Assembly (NCBI GenBank): GCA_026982705.1 | Contig: JALSGP010000040.1 | Location: forward strand, 1-64,000 | Source of the DNA: Alphaproteobacteria bacterium | GTDB taxonomy: Bacteria; Pseudomonadota; Alphaproteobacteria; Geminicoccales; Geminicoccaceae | Direction: 5' to 3' | DNA: 64,000 nt | In this document: positions 9,508 to 19,143 of the stretch, in pieces | Numbering within the stretch: position 1 is the stretch's first letter | How the letters are laid out: every line of letters begins with the position of its first letter | Program-made: the position numbers and the translations under genes | Notes under the pieces: model-generated | What the model was told of the DNA's origin: nothing | The model's input: only the letters and a program-made list of their open reading frames with translations | Database searches by the model: none

Positions 9508-10209
9508 TCAGCGCACCTGGCGCGCCAGCAGTCTCACCTGGGGCAGGGCGGAACGGCGGGCCGCCGCCTCGAGCGCCGGCACGCCGCCGGCGGCATAGGC
9601 GGCCACCGCCCGCAGCAGTTCGGCGAGCTCGCGCGGCGCCGAGGAATCGAAGCGGCAGTGGGCGCCGCCCGTGAGCCGGGCGATGTGGCGAAAGGCCCGG
9701 TGCGCCACGGGATCGTCGCCTTCCTGGAAGAGGAAGGCGCGCACCCCCAGGAGTCCCAGCTCGCCGGCGAGGCGGCCGAGCGCGTCCACCTCCTCCTCGC
9801 AGCAGTCGCCCACGAAGACGAGGGCGTGCACCCGCGCCGTCCGCGCCTCGCGGATGGCGTGGCGGAGGACCCGGGCGATCTGGGTCTCGCCGGCACGACA
9901 GCCGACCCCGCTCATCAGCCGCACCAGCCGCGCCGGATCGGCCAGCCAGCGGCTCGCCCGGCATTCGTCGAAGCCGCGGTAGTAGACGAGCTGCACCTCG
10001 AGGCCGCCGAGGCGCGCCGCCTCCAGGAACATCTCGCCGGTCACCCGGGCGGCGCGGTCCCAGGTGGGCTCGCGCGAGGCGGTGGCATCGAGGGCGAAGA
10101 TCACCCGCCCGCGTCCGCCCTCCTCGGCCCGCACCGGCGTGCGCGCGAGCCTCTCGAGGAAGGCCGCGACGTCGCCCCCGGTCCTGCGGGTCACCTCTCG
10201 CCGGCTCAT
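9508..10209 (-). CDS. VWA-domain protein paired with the J-domain gene
   Basis: A 233-residue protein with a von Willebrand A-like fold. FALDATASREPTWD near residues 40-53 looks like a modified metal-site loop (DxTxS), and later segments LVFVGDCCEEEVDALG and GVRAFLFQEGDD match beta-strands of the fold. No signal peptide is seen, so it is likely cytoplasmic. The stop is 4 nt before the J-domain gene. ATG at 10209 has no strong ribosome site, and an in-frame GTG at 10284 would add 25 residues, so the start is uncertain. Function is unknown. Confidence 0.7.
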   Translation of the reverse strand: MSRREVTRRTGGDVAAFLERLARTPVRAEEGGRGRVIFALDATASREPTWDRAARVTGEMFLEAARLGGLEVQLVYYRGFDECRASRWLADPARLVRLMSGVGCRAGETQIARVLRHAIREARTARVHALVFVGDCCEEEVDALGRLAGELGLLGVRAFLFQEGDDPVAHRAFRHIARLTGGAHCRFDSSAPRELAELLRAVAAYAAGGVPALEAAARRSALPQVRLLARQVR

Positions 10210-10305
10210 GATCGGAATCTGGAGCGGCGAGAGCCCGCGGGAAGTGGCCACGATCCCGTCGTTTCCGGCGGAGCGCCTCCGCACTCCGCCGGGGCGCGAT
10301 CATCG

Positions 10306-12282
10306 TCAGCTGCGCAGGCGCTTCGCCTCGGTGATGAGCACCTCCACCACCGCCGGTTCGGCCAGGGTGGTGGTGTCCCCCAGCTCGCGATACTCGCCGG
10401 CCGCGATCTTGCGCAGGATGCGGCGCATGATCTTGCCCGACCGGGTCTTGGGCAGGCCCGGCACGAACTGGATCACGTCCGGCGTGGCGATGGGGCCGAT
10501 GAGCCGGCGCACCTGCTGGCGGAGCTCGTCCACCAGGGCCTCCGAACCCTCCACCCCCTCCTTGAGGATCACGTAGCAGTAGATGCCCTGTCCCTTGATG
10601 TCGTGGGGGAAGCCCACCACCGCCGCCTCGGCCACGGCGCGGTGCTGGACCAGGGCACTCTCGATCTCGGCCGTGCCGAGACGGTGGCCGGAGACGTTGA
10701 TCACGTCGTCCACCCGGCCGGTGATCCAGTAGTAGCCGTCCTCGTCCCGACGGGCACCGTCCCCGGTGAAGTACATCCCCTCGAAGGTGGAGAAGTAGGT
10801 CTGGACGAAACGCTCGTGGTCGCCGAAGACGGTGCGCATCTGGCCGGGCCAGGAGTCCAGCATCACCAGATTGCCCTCGCACGCGCCCTCGAGGATGCGG
10901 CCCTCGCCGTCGACGATGGCGGGCCGGACCCCGAAGAAGGGCCGGGTGGCCGAACCGGGCTTGAGGTCGATGGCGCCGGGCAGCGGCGTGATGAGGATGC
11001 CGCCGGTCTCCGTCTGCCACCAGGTGTCCACGATGGGGCAGCGCTCCTCGCCCACCACCCGGTAGTACCAGCGCCAGGCCTCCGGATTGATGGGTTCGCC
11101 CACCGTGCCCAGCAGCTTCAGGGAGCGGCGCGAGGTGCGCTTCACCCATTCGTCGCCCTCGCGCATGAGGGCGCGGATGGCGGTGGGGGCGGTGTAGAAG
11201 ATGTTGACGCCGTGCTTGTCCACCACCTCCCAGAAGCGCGACCAGGTGGGATAGTTGGGCACGCCCTCGAACATCAGGGTGATGGCGCCGTTGGCGAGGG
11301 GACCGTAGACGATGTAGCTGTGGCCGGTGATCCAGCCTACGTCGGCCGTACACCAGTAGACGTCGCCGTCGTGATAGTCGAAGACGTATCTGTGGGTCAT
11401 GGCGGCGTAGACCATGTAGCCGCCGGTGGTGTGGAGCACGCCCTTGGGCTTGCCCGTGGAGCCGGAGGTGTAGAGGATGAACAGCGGGTCCTCGGCGTTC
11501 ATCCGTTCCGGCTCACAGACCTCCGAGGCCTTCTCCAGCATGGCCCCGAGATCGTGGTCGCGCCCCTCCACCCAGTTCACCTCGGCACCGGTGTACCGCA
11601 GCACCAGCACCTTCACGTCGCCGTCGCACTTCTCGAGGGCGGCGTCGGTGTTGGCCTTGAGGGGGATCCGCCGGCCGCCGCGGATGCCCTCGTCACAGGT
11701 GATCACCAGTCGGGCGCGGGCGTCGTTGATGCGGTCGGCGAGGCTCTCGGCCGAGAAGCCGCCGAAGACCACCGAGTGGATGGCGCCGATGCGGGCACAG
11801 GCCAGCATGGCCACCGCCACCTCGGGGATCATGGGCATGTAAATGGTCACCCGATCCCCCTTGCCGACGCCCATCTCCCGGAGGACGTTGGCGAAGCGGC
11901 ACACCATCCGGTGCAGTTCCCGATAGGTGATGCGGCGGTCCCTGGCGGGATCGTCGCCCTCCCAGATGATGGCCACCTGGTCGCCGCGGGTTTCGAGATG
12001 GCGGTCGACGCAGTTGTAGCAGGCGTTGAGCTCGCCGTCCCAGAACCAGCGGATGTGCACGTCCGGGCGGCGGTAGGAGACGTCCTTGATCCTCGTGGGT
12101 TCGCGGTACCAGTCGATGAAGGTGCGCGCCTGCTCCGCCCAGAAGCCCTCCGGATCCTCGACGGAGCGACGGTACATCTCCTCGTACTTCTCGCGGGTGA
12201 TCCACGCCCGCGCCGCCCACTCCGGCTTGACGGGATAGACCTCGCCGTAGAGGGCGGTGCCACCTTCGCCGGCTTGCGCCAT
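10306..12282 (-). CDS. acs: Acetyl-CoA synthetase
   Basis: AMP-forming acetate-CoA ligase of 658 residues, normal for Acs. It converts acetate, ATP and CoA to acetyl-CoA. Motifs are [12 protein letters not shown] (A3, phosphate-binding), [10 protein letters not shown] (A5), [23 protein letters not shown] (A7/A8, in two parts), and the C-terminal [11 protein letters not shown], whose Lys is the acetylation-controlled catalytic residue. Start ATG at 12282 follows GGGAGGGAAACC. A TRAP/TAXI importer lies 127 bp upstream on the same strand; joint regulation is possible but unproven. Confidence 0.96.
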   Translation of the reverse strand: MAQAGEGGTALYGEVYPVKPEWAARAWITREKYEEMYRRSVEDPEGFWAEQARTFIDWYREPTRIKDVSYRRPDVHIRWFWDGELNACYNCVDRHLETRGDQVAIIWEGDDPARDRRITYRELHRMVCRFANVLREMGVGKGDRVTIYMPMIPEVAVAMLACARIGAIHSVVFGGFSAESLADRINDARARLVITCDEGIRGGRRIPLKANTDAALEKCDGDVKVLVLRYTGAEVNWVEGRDHDLGAMLEKASEVCEPERMNAEDPLFILYTSGSTGKPKGVLHTTGGYMVYAAMTHRYVFDYHDGDVYWCTADVGWITGHSYIVYGPLANGAITLMFEGVPNYPTWSRFWEVVDKHGVNIFYTAPTAIRALMREGDEWVKRTSRRSLKLLGTVGEPINPEAWRWYYRVVGEERCPIVDTWWQTETGGILITPLPGAIDLKPGSATRPFFGVRPAIVDGEGRILEGACEGNLVMLDSWPGQMRTVFGDHERFVQTYFSTFEGMYFTGDGARRDEDGYYWITGRVDDVINVSGHRLGTAEIESALVQHRAVAEAAVVGFPHDIKGQGIYCYVILKEGVEGSEALVDELRQQVRRLIGPIATPDVIQFVPGLPKTRSGKIMRRILRKIAAGEYRELGDTTTLAEPAVVEVLITEAKRLRS

Positions 12283-12409
12283 GGTTTCCCTCCCGACTGC
12301 GGCTGCCCTGTTCCCCGTCCGATCCATGACCGAGGCCACGGTCGCGGGGCAAGCGCCTCCGGACGCCTTGTCGCACGGAAGCTGGGGTGTCGCGGCCCCC
12401 GTCGCAAGG

Positions 12410-14257
12410 TCAGACGGCGCGCCGGCGCGGGACGAGCTGCGGCAGCAGCGCCACCGCCAGCAGCAGCGCACCCGCCGCGTCGGTCACCGGGCCCGGCACC
12501 ACCAGCACCAAGGCGGCGGCGCCGAGGGCTCCCCGCTGCCAGAGGGCCAGCGGGGCCCGCAGATGACCGACGAGGGCGGCGGCGAGGCCGACGACTCCGA
12601 CGAAGGCGGTGGTCGCCGCCAGCAGCACCTCCCCCCAGCTCCCCTCCATCAGCAGGGCGGGGCCGTAGACGAACATGAAGGGCACGATGTAGCCCGTGAG
12701 ACCGAGGCGGACGGCGGTGCGCCCCGTCTCCCACAGGCTGGCGCCGGAGAGCCCGTTGGCGGCGTACACGGCGAGGGCCACCGGCGGGGTGATGGAGGAG
12801 AGGACGGCGAAGTAGAGGGCGAAGAGATGGGCGGCCGGCTGGGCGACTCCGAGTTTCACCAGTGCCGGCACCAGCAGCGCCACCTGCATGATGTAGGCGG
12901 GCGAGGTGGGCATCCCCATGCCCAGCACGATCCCCGCCAGCATGGTGAGCAGCAGCGCCACGATCAGGGTGTTCTCGGCGATGGAGAGCACGAGCCCGGT
13001 GAAGTCGATGCCGAGACCGGTCAGGGTGACGACGCCGATGACGATGCCCGCACAGCCGCAGGCCAGGGCCACCGGGACCGTGTTGCGGGCACCGGCGATG
13101 CAGGCGTCCAGAAGATTGGCAAACGTGACGGTATCGCGGGTGGTGGCGCGCAGCAGCGCCACCGGGAACACCGAGACGATACCCGCCAGCGCCGCGAAGG
13201 GGGCGCTCCAGCCGGCCACCAGCATGGCGACGATGACGACGAGGGGAATGGCGAGATGCCCCTCCTCCGCCAGCACCTGTCCGGGCCGCGGCAGTTCCGC
13301 CCGCGGCAGGCCCACGAGACCGCTCCGCCGGGCCTCGAAATGTATGGCGGCGAACAGGGCGACGTAATAGAGCAGGGCCGGCAGCAGGGCCCAGATGGTC
13401 ACCTGCAGATAGGAGACGCCCAGGAACTCGGCCATGATGAAGGCCGCCGCCCCCATGATGGGCGGCATGAGCTGGCCGCCGGTGGAGGCCACCGCCTCCA
13501 CCGCGCCGGCGAAGCCCGCCCGGTAGCCCAGCCGTTTCATCAACGGAATGGTGAAGGCGCCGGTGGTCATGACGTTGGCCACCGCCGAACCGGAGACGGT
13601 GCCGAACATGCCGGAGGTGATGCAGGCCACCTTGGCGGGTCCACCGGTGGTGTGGCCGGTGAGCGCCAACGCCAGGTCCATGAAGAAGCGGCCGGTGCGG
13701 GTGCGCTCCACCATCGCTCCGAAGAGGATGAACAGCATCACATAGGTGGCGGAGACGCTGGTGGGGATGCCGTAGATGCCCTCGGTGGAGACGTAGAGCT
13801 GCTCCATCAGCACCTGCGGCGACACGTCGGCGAAGAGCAGAGCGTAGAGGAGGAAGGCGACGGCGGTGAGGGGCAGGGCCGGCCCCAGGGCGCGGCGGGT
13901 CGCCTCCAGCAGCAGCAGCAGCATGATCAGACCGAAGATCCAGTCCGCCGGCCGCAGGTCGTCGACGTAGATGAAACGGTCGTAGATGTAGTCGAGGCTC
14001 AGGACGGGATAGGCCGAGGCCGCGAAGACGCCCAGTGCGAAGAGCAGGTCCAGCGCTCTCGGCCGCTCCGGCTCCCCGCCGCGGCGGGGATAGAGGAGAA
14101 AGGCCAGCACCAGCGCGAAGCCGAGATGGGCCGCGCGCAGCACCAGCGAATCGGGTGCGCCGAAGAACCCCACCCACAAATGGAAGGCGGTCATCGCCAG
14201 GGCGATCACGGCGATCGCCCCGGCGACGGGCGAGGCGGGCCGCCACGGCGGACGCAC
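12410..14257 (-). CDS. TRAP transporter fused permease (TAXI type)
   Basis: A 615-residue polytopic membrane protein combining the small and large TRAP permease subunits, as in the TIGR02123 family. Signature stretches are [35 protein letters not shown] and [17 protein letters not shown]. It should import a carboxylate-like solute with a cation gradient. The start is GTG at 14257 with GGAGG about 6 nt before it. The TAXI binding protein is immediately upstream (20-nt gap), so both work together. The substrate cannot be read from sequence. Confidence 0.92.
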   Translation of the reverse strand: MRPPWRPASPVAGAIAVIALAMTAFHLWVGFFGAPDSLVLRAAHLGFALVLAFLLYPRRGGEPERPRALDLLFALGVFAASAYPVLSLDYIYDRFIYVDDLRPADWIFGLIMLLLLLEATRRALGPALPLTAVAFLLYALLFADVSPQVLMEQLYVSTEGIYGIPTSVSATYVMLFILFGAMVERTRTGRFFMDLALALTGHTTGGPAKVACITSGMFGTVSGSAVANVMTTGAFTIPLMKRLGYRAGFAGAVEAVASTGGQLMPPIMGAAAFIMAEFLGVSYLQVTIWALLPALLYYVALFAAIHFEARRSGLVGLPRAELPRPGQVLAEEGHLAIPLVVIVAMLVAGWSAPFAALAGIVSVFPVALLRATTRDTVTFANLLDACIAGARNTVPVALACGCAGIVIGVVTLTGLGIDFTGLVLSIAENTLIVALLLTMLAGIVLGMGMPTSPAYIMQVALLVPALVKLGVAQPAAHLFALYFAVLSSITPPVALAVYAANGLSGASLWETGRTAVRLGLTGYIVPFMFVYGPALLMEGSWGEVLLAATTAFVGVVGLAAALVGHLRAPLALWQRGALGAAALVLVVPGPVTDAAGALLLAVALLPQLVPRRRAV

Positions 14258-14277
14258 GGACGGCCTCCGCCCCGCCG

Positions 14278-15225
14278 TCAGAGGGCGCCGCGGTCGCGGT
14301 AGAAGCGCTCGGCACCCGGATGCAGCGGCACGCCGATGTCACGGGCCATGCCGGCCGTGTCGAGACCGGCGATGGCCTTGGCCACCGCCGCCAGATCGTC
14401 GAGTGCGCCCGACACCGCCTCGAGGAAGCGGAAGACGAAGTCGGGATCCAGATCGCAGCGGGCGATGATGTGGGTGGCGTAGCCGATGGTGGGCACCGCC
14501 TCCTCCTGTCCCGGATAGGTGCCGGCGGGAATCACCGCGCGCTTGTAGCCCGGATTGAAGCCCTGCATGCGGGCGAGGCCGTCGTCGTCGATGGGGACCA
14601 GCCGGATGGACCGGGCCGAGGCCAGATCCATGATGGCGCCGGCCGGGATGGTGGTGCCCAGGGTGAAGACGTCGGCATTGCCGTCCTTCATGAGCTGGAC
14701 ACTGTCGGTGTAGGAACCGAAGCTCACCCGCGCGAGATCGTCGGAGCCCATGCCGTAGGCCTCGAGCAGATGGCGGGTGATGGCCTCGCCGGTGTTGCCC
14801 TTGGGCTGGGTGGTGAGGGCCTTGCCCCGGATGTCGGCGGGCGTGCGGATGCCCGAGTCCGCCAGGGCCACGATCTGGAAGTACTGGGGATAGAGGGTCG
14901 CCACGTTGCAGACGTTACGGGCGGGGGCGTCGAAGGGGGGCCGCCCCTGGATGGCGTCCACCGTGGAGACGGAGTTGGCGAAGCCCATCTGGGCCTTGCC
15001 CGCCTCCACCGCCTTGACGTTGGCGATGCCGGCACCCGGCAGCACCTGGATGGAGGTGCCGGGGACCGCCGTCTCCACGATGTTCTTGATGGTGCCGCCG
15101 AGCGGATACCAGGAGCCGCCCTGCGGACCCGTCATGAGCCGGAGACTCTGCGCCTGCGCCGCACCCGCACCCAGGGCGGCGACGACGGCGAAGGTACCGA
15201 GCAGTCGTCGGAAGGTCGTGGTCAT
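14278..15225 (-). CDS. TAXI-family TRAP solute-binding protein
   Basis: A 315-residue periplasmic binding protein. The signal peptide (LLGTFAVVAALGAGAAQA) ends near residue 25, followed by LRLMTGPQGGSWYPLGG, which is typical of TAXI proteins. Further matches are GAGIANVKAVEAGKAQMGFA and TTQPKGNTGEAITRHLLEAYG. The ATG at 15225 is preceded by GGGGAGGC. It is the first gene of a two-gene unit with the fused permease. Confidence 0.93.
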   Translation of the reverse strand: MTTTFRRLLGTFAVVAALGAGAAQAQSLRLMTGPQGGSWYPLGGTIKNIVETAVPGTSIQVLPGAGIANVKAVEAGKAQMGFANSVSTVDAIQGRPPFDAPARNVCNVATLYPQYFQIVALADSGIRTPADIRGKALTTQPKGNTGEAITRHLLEAYGMGSDDLARVSFGSYTDSVQLMKDGNADVFTLGTTIPAGAIMDLASARSIRLVPIDDDGLARMQGFNPGYKRAVIPAGTYPGQEEAVPTIGYATHIIARCDLDPDFVFRFLEAVSGALDDLAAVAKAIAGLDTAGMARDIGVPLHPGAERFYRDRGAL

Positions 15226-15363
15226 CGCGATGCCTCCCCTTCGGGATCCTTCCCGATACCGAGAGCAAAGCGGGACGGGAGGGATTTGACAAGCCCGGGC
15301 CCTCCACCCTCGTGACGGCGGACGTTCCGTGCTAGCCTCGCACGGGTCCGAGGGAGGCGCGCG

Positions 15364-16131
15364 ATGCACGATCTGTTCGATCTCGAGGGCACCGTCGCCC
15401 TGGTCACCGGCGGCAACGGCGGCATCGGCCTCGCCATGGCCGAGGCCCTCGCCGCCCACGGCGCGGCCGTGGCCGTGGCCGGCCGCGACGAGACCAAGAA
15501 CGCCCGGGCGGCCGCGGTCCTACGGGGCTACGGGCGTGAGCCGCTGGTGCTGCGGGGCGATCTCGCCGAGCGGGAGGTGCCGGCGCGGCTGGTGGCGGCG
15601 ACGGTGGCCCACTTCGGCCGGCTGGACGTGGTGGTGGCCAACGCCGGCACCAACATCCGCAAGCGTCCCGAGGACTATACCGAGGAGGAGTTCGCCCACG
15701 TCCTCGAGGTCGATCTCGTGAGCGTCCACCGCCTGTGCGTGGCGGCCCGTCCCCATCTGCGGGCGAGCGGGCGGGGACGCATCCTGGTGGTGGGCTCCAT
15801 CATGAGCCACCTCGCCGCACCCTTCAACGCCCCCTACTGCGCCGCCAAGGGCGGGGTGGTGCAGCTGGTGCGGGCCTATGCCACCGCCTGGGCGGCCGAC
15901 GGGATCCGCGCCAATGCCGTGCTGCCGGGCTGGATCGACACCGACCTCACCCGCCACGCCCGGCGCGAGGTTCCCGGGCTGCACGAGAAGGTGATCGCCC
16001 GCACGCCGGTGGGACGGTGGGGCGAGCCGCGCGACCTCGCCGCCGTCACCGTCTTCCTCGCCGGCCCCGGTGCCGACTTCGTCACCGGCGCGGCGATCCC
16101 GGTGGACGGGGGCTATCTGGTGGCCGCCTGA
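15364..16131 (+). CDS. Short-chain dehydrogenase/reductase
   Basis: A classical SDR of 255 residues. TGGNGGIG (15-22) binds the dinucleotide, ANAG is present, and Ser-Tyr-Lys are seen in GSIMSHLAAPFNAPYCAAK. The C-terminal PVDGGYLVA is standard. It resembles gluconate 5-dehydrogenase or 2-deoxygluconate 3-dehydrogenase relatives, but the substrate cannot be assigned. The ATG follows GAGGGAGGCGCGCG. It is divergent from the TAXI gene and convergent with rpsU. Confidence 0.88.
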   Translation: MHDLFDLEGTVALVTGGNGGIGLAMAEALAAHGAAVAVAGRDETKNARAAAVLRGYGREPLVLRGDLAEREVPARLVAATVAHFGRLDVVVANAGTNIRKRPEDYTEEEFAHVLEVDLVSVHRLCVAARPHLRASGRGRILVVGSIMSHLAAPFNAPYCAAKGGVVQLVRAYATAWAADGIRANAVLPGWIDTDLTRHARREVPGLHEKVIARTPVGRWGEPRDLAAVTVFLAGPGADFVTGAAIPVDGGYLVAA

Positions 16132-16142
16132 AAAGGCGAAGA

Positions 16143-16160
16143 GCCCGCGCGGCCGCGGGC
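16143..16160. terminator. Hairpin between convergent SDR and rpsU genes
   Basis: Perfect 7-bp stem GCCCGCG / CGCGGGC with a 4-nt loop. Read on the minus strand, the hairpin is followed by TCTTCGCCTTTT, so it fits an intrinsic terminator for rpsU. Read on the plus strand it lacks a T tract. Confidence 0.6.
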
Positions 16161-16185
16161 CCGACGGTGGGCGGAAAGGCCCGCC

Positions 16186-16392
16186 TCAGAGCTCGTCGCG
16201 CTCCATCTTCTTCTTGAGGAGCTTGCGGTAGCGGCGGATGGCCTCGGCCTTCTCGCGCCGCCGGCGCTCGGAGGGCTTCTCGTAGAAACGCCGCATGCGC
16301 ATCTCGCGGTAGAGCCCCTCGCGCTGCATCTTCTTCTTCAGCGCCCGCAGGGCCTGGTCGATGTTGTTGTCGCGGACCTGGACCTCGATAAT
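16186..16392 (-). CDS. rpsU: Ribosomal protein bS21, apparent AUU start
   Basis: Small-subunit protein S21, 68 residues. After the first two residues the sequence reads [20 protein letters not shown] and later [19 protein letters not shown], a clear match to alphaproteobacterial bS21, ending in MERDEL. No ATG, GTG or TTG lies in frame between position 16500 and the conserved N-terminus. The codons just before it are ATT (16392-16390) and ATC, and GGGAGAG stands 6 nt before ATT. I therefore place the start at ATT. S21 normally binds near the anti-Shine-Dalgarno site; infC is the known case of autoregulation through AUU. Confidence 0.88.
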   Translation of the reverse strand: MIEVQVRDNNIDQALRALKKKMQREGLYREMRMRRFYEKPSERRRREKAEAIRRYRKLLKKKMERDEL

Positions 16393-16497
16393 GGCTCGCT
16401 CTCCCGCGCTGGTACGGACACGACACGACCCGTGCCTTCGCCGGCGAAGGCGGCCTGCAGATAGGACGGATTCCGCGCCGCCGCAAGGTCCCGCCCC

Positions 16498-17214
16498 CTA
16501 GCGCCGCCTTCCGTCGGCGGCCGCCTCGGGCGACGGGGTCTTGTGCGGATAGCGGCACAGATCCACCACCGGACAGCGCCGGCACTCGGGCCGCCGCGCC
16601 TTGCAGACGTAGCGGCCGAGCCGGATCAGCCAGTGATGGGCGTGACGCCGGTAGCGCTCGGGGACCACCCGCTCCAGTGCCCGCTCCACCTGCACCGGCG
16701 TTCGTCCCGGTGCCAGACCGGTCCGGTTGGCCACCCGGAAGACGTGGGTGTCGACGGCGATGGTGGGCGCGCCGAAGGCCTGGTTGAGGACCACGGCCGC
16801 GGTCTTGCGCCCCACGCCGGGCAGGCGCTCGAGTTCCTCGCGACTCCGCGGCACCTCGCCGCCGTGCCGCTCCAGCAGCAGCCGCGACAGTTCCACGAGG
16901 TTCCTCGCCTTGTTGCGCCAGAGACCGAGACTGCGGATGTGGCGGGCGATCCCCTCCTCGCCGAGACGCAGGAAGTCCTCGGGCGTGCGGGCGCGGCGGA
17001 AGAGTTCGGCCGTCACCCGGTTGACGCCCCGGTCGGTGGCCTGGGCGGAGAGCACCACCGCCACCAGGAGGGTGAAGGGATCGTGATGATCCAGTTCGGT
17101 GGTGGGCGCGGGATCGTGCTCGGCGAGACGGGCGAAGAAGCGTTCGACTTCTTCGGGGGAGAGGCGCGAGGGCCAGTCGGCGTCCCGGGCCTCGCCCATG
17201 GTCGGGGTCCGCAT
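16498..17214 (-). CDS. nth: Endonuclease III
   Basis: DNA glycosylase/AP lyase that removes oxidised pyrimidines in base excision repair, 238 residues. The helix-hairpin-helix LPGVGRKTA carries catalytic Lys137, and Asp155 is in VDTHVFR. The 4Fe-4S cluster ligands are Cys204, 211, 214 and 220 (C-x6-C-x2-C-x5-C). The ATG at 17214 has GGAGG 6 nt before it. It is divergent from a DUF2244 gene, a pairing common in alphaproteobacteria. Confidence 0.95.
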   Translation of the reverse strand: MRTPTMGEARDADWPSRLSPEEVERFFARLAEHDPAPTTELDHHDPFTLLVAVVLSAQATDRGVNRVTAELFRRARTPEDFLRLGEEGIARHIRSLGLWRNKARNLVELSRLLLERHGGEVPRSREELERLPGVGRKTAAVVLNQAFGAPTIAVDTHVFRVANRTGLAPGRTPVQVERALERVVPERYRRHAHHWLIRLGRYVCKARRPECRRCPVVDLCRYPHKTPSPEAAADGRRR

Positions 17215-17308
17215 CCGCAGCCTCCGGCGGTTGCCGCCGCGCTCCTAGCGGCATATGAAGGAAAGAGAAAGGGCCCCGGATCGAGCCGCCACCGTTCGGA
17301 CAGGGATC

Positions 17309-17782
17309 ATGCGCGCGTTCGAGGCCGTCCTCTATCCCAATCCTCCGCTGGGCCACCGGGGCTTCCTGGTCTTGGCCGCGGCCGTCCTGGCCGTGAGCGT
17401 GGTCATGGCCGTCGTCTTCGCCGGCATGGGCGCCTGGCCGGTGAGCGGTTTCTTCGGGCTCGACGCCGTGGCGCTGCTGGTGGCCTTCCAGATCTCGCGG
17501 CGGGCCGCCCGACGCCACGAACTGGTGCGGGTGGATCCCCGCGACGGCCTGCTGGTGCGGCGGGTGGAGCCGAGCGGGCGCTGCCGCGAGTGGCGCTTCG
17601 AACCCTACTGGGTGCGGGTGGAGCTGGACCGTTCGCGACCGGGTGGCCCCCATCTGGTGCTGGCCTCCCACGGCCGTCGCCTCGCCATCGGTCAGTTCCT
17701 CACCCCCGACGAGCGGGCCGAGTTCGCCGCGGTGCTCGAGGGCGTGCTGGCCCGCTATCGCGGTGCCCCGCTGCCGGCCTGA
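17309..17782 (+). CDS. DUF2244 membrane protein
   Basis: A 157-residue inner-membrane protein with two adjacent hydrophobic segments (about residues 19-38 and 42-60) and a cytoplasmic beta-rich tail. YPNPPLGHRGFLVL and GAWPVSGFFGLDAVAL match the DUF2244 family of alphaproteobacteria. The function is unknown. An in-frame ATG at 17255 would add 18 charged residues; neither start has a strong ribosome site, and I chose the one nearer the family start. Confidence 0.8.
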   Translation: MRAFEAVLYPNPPLGHRGFLVLAAAVLAVSVVMAVVFAGMGAWPVSGFFGLDAVALLVAFQISRRAARRHELVRVDPRDGLLVRRVEPSGRCREWRFEPYWVRVELDRSRPGGPHLVLASHGRRLAIGQFLTPDERAEFAAVLEGVLARYRGAPLPA

Positions 17783-17891
17783 GGCGGTGATCACGATCGC
17801 GTGAGCCCCGCCCCCCGTCCTCGCCGGCCGTCTCCGGACGGGTTATGATGCCGCGATTTCGGCACTCGGGATCATACCGGGGGAGGCAGCG

Positions 17892-18356
17892 ATGGATCGC
17901 CCCGAGGAGTCCGGTGACGATGCGGCGGCTCCGGTCGCCCGTGTCGAGAGTCTGCCCATCTGCAAGCTGCGCATGGTGCCACCGGCGGTGCGCCGGCGGC
18001 TGGGCCGTTTCGGCATCACTCGCTGCGACCGGCTGCTGGAGGCGGTGCGGGAGGCCGGCGGCATTCTCGCCCTGGCCCGTCGCCTGACGGTGGCGCCGGC
18101 GGTGCTGGAGGACCTGGTGGCGCAGGCCGACATGTCCCGCATCGTGGGGATCGGCCATGGCTTCGCCCGTCTCCTGGAAGCCGTCGGCGTGCGGACCACC
18201 CGCGAGCTCGCCGTCATGCGGCCGCGCGATCTGTGGCAGCGACTGGAGCGCTTCAACCGCGACGAGCGGCTGTGCCGGCGCACCCCCAATCTGGACGAAC
18301 TGCGGAGCTGGATCGCCCAGGCGCGCCGTCTCCAGCTCGCGGCCGTGCCGCGCTGA
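17892..18356 (+). CDS. DUF4332-type helix-hairpin-helix protein
   Basis: A 154-residue, mostly helical, basic protein. IVGIGHGFARLLEAVGVRTTRELAVMRPRDL (positions about 85-115) has the repeated GIG..LLEA.GV pattern of DUF4332/HhH modules, and the C-terminal PNLDELRSWIAQARRLQ is also typical. Such modules often bind nucleic acid or mediate helical packing. The ATG follows GGGGGAGGCAGCG. It is convergent with the GST gene, with a 9-nt gap. No specific function is claimed. Confidence 0.68.
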   Translation: MDRPEESGDDAAAPVARVESLPICKLRMVPPAVRRRLGRFGITRCDRLLEAVREAGGILALARRLTVAPAVLEDLVAQADMSRIVGIGHGFARLLEAVGVRTTRELAVMRPRDLWQRLERFNRDERLCRRTPNLDELRSWIAQARRLQLAAVPR

Positions 18357-18365
18357 GGTCCGCCC

Positions 18366-19031
18366 TCAGAAGTCCAGGTCGTCGTAGTGGGGCGCCGGCC
18401 GGATGCCGGTCACCCGGTCCGCCAGCAGCGGCCGGAAACCGGGCCGTGACTTGATCCGGGCGTACCACTCGCGGGCGGCGGGAAAGGCGTCCCACGGCAC
18501 GTCGCCGAGATAGTCCAGCACCGACAGATGCGCGGCGGCGGCGAGGTCGGCCATGGTCAGCCGATCGCCGGCGAGCCAGCGTCGCTGTTCGTAAAGCAGC
18601 GACACATAGGCCAGATGTTCGCGCAGATGGCGGACCCCCGCCCGCAGTCGCTCGGAGGCGGGATGCCCCGCCCGCCGCATGCGCCGCAGCAGTTTCTCGC
18701 CCCACAACAGATCCGTCACCTCACGACGGAACTTGACATCGAACCAGAACACCAGCCGCCGTGTCTCCGCCCGCTCCGCCGGCGTGGTCCCGTAGAGGGT
18801 GAGTTCGGGGAAGGTCTCCTCCAGATACTCGGCGATGGCATTGCTGTCGCAAATGGCGAGACCGTCGTGTTCCAGCACCGGCACCTCCCCCGCCGGATTG
18901 AGGGCGAGCAGACGTTCGTCGCCGCGCCACGGCTCCACCGTCACCGCCTCGAAGGCGAGGCCGCGCTCGGCCAACGCCAGCCGCACCTTGCGGCTGAAGG
19001 GGCAGAGGGGCACATGGTAGAGACGGAACAC
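18366..19031 (-). CDS. Glutathione S-transferase family protein
   Basis: A 221-residue GST-like protein. The N-terminal thioredoxin-like part starts FRLYHVPLCPFSRKVRLAL with a CPFS motif, followed by NPAGEVPVLEHDGLAICDSNAIAEYL (glutathione-binding Val-Pro and Asp-Ser). The C-terminal helical domain includes WLAGDRLTMADLAAAAHLS. The start is one of two adjacent GTG codons (19034 or 19031), and GGGAG 7 nt before the second favours 19031. The frame further upstream is not GST-like. Substrate unknown. Confidence 0.85.
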   Translation of the reverse strand: MFRLYHVPLCPFSRKVRLALAERGLAFEAVTVEPWRGDERLLALNPAGEVPVLEHDGLAICDSNAIAEYLEETFPELTLYGTTPAERAETRRLVFWFDVKFRREVTDLLWGEKLLRRMRRAGHPASERLRAGVRHLREHLAYVSLLYEQRRWLAGDRLTMADLAAAAHLSVLDYLGDVPWDAFPAAREWYARIKSRPGFRPLLADRVTGIRPAPHYDDLDF

Positions 19032-19143
19032 CACCGGTCTCCCGTCGGATGCCCGGTCCCTGCAAAGACGACCGGTGCCGCCGAGGCAAGCGGAATCGAT
19101 CGGCATTGCGGGAATCCGGAGACCGGCCGCGAGGAGGTGGATC

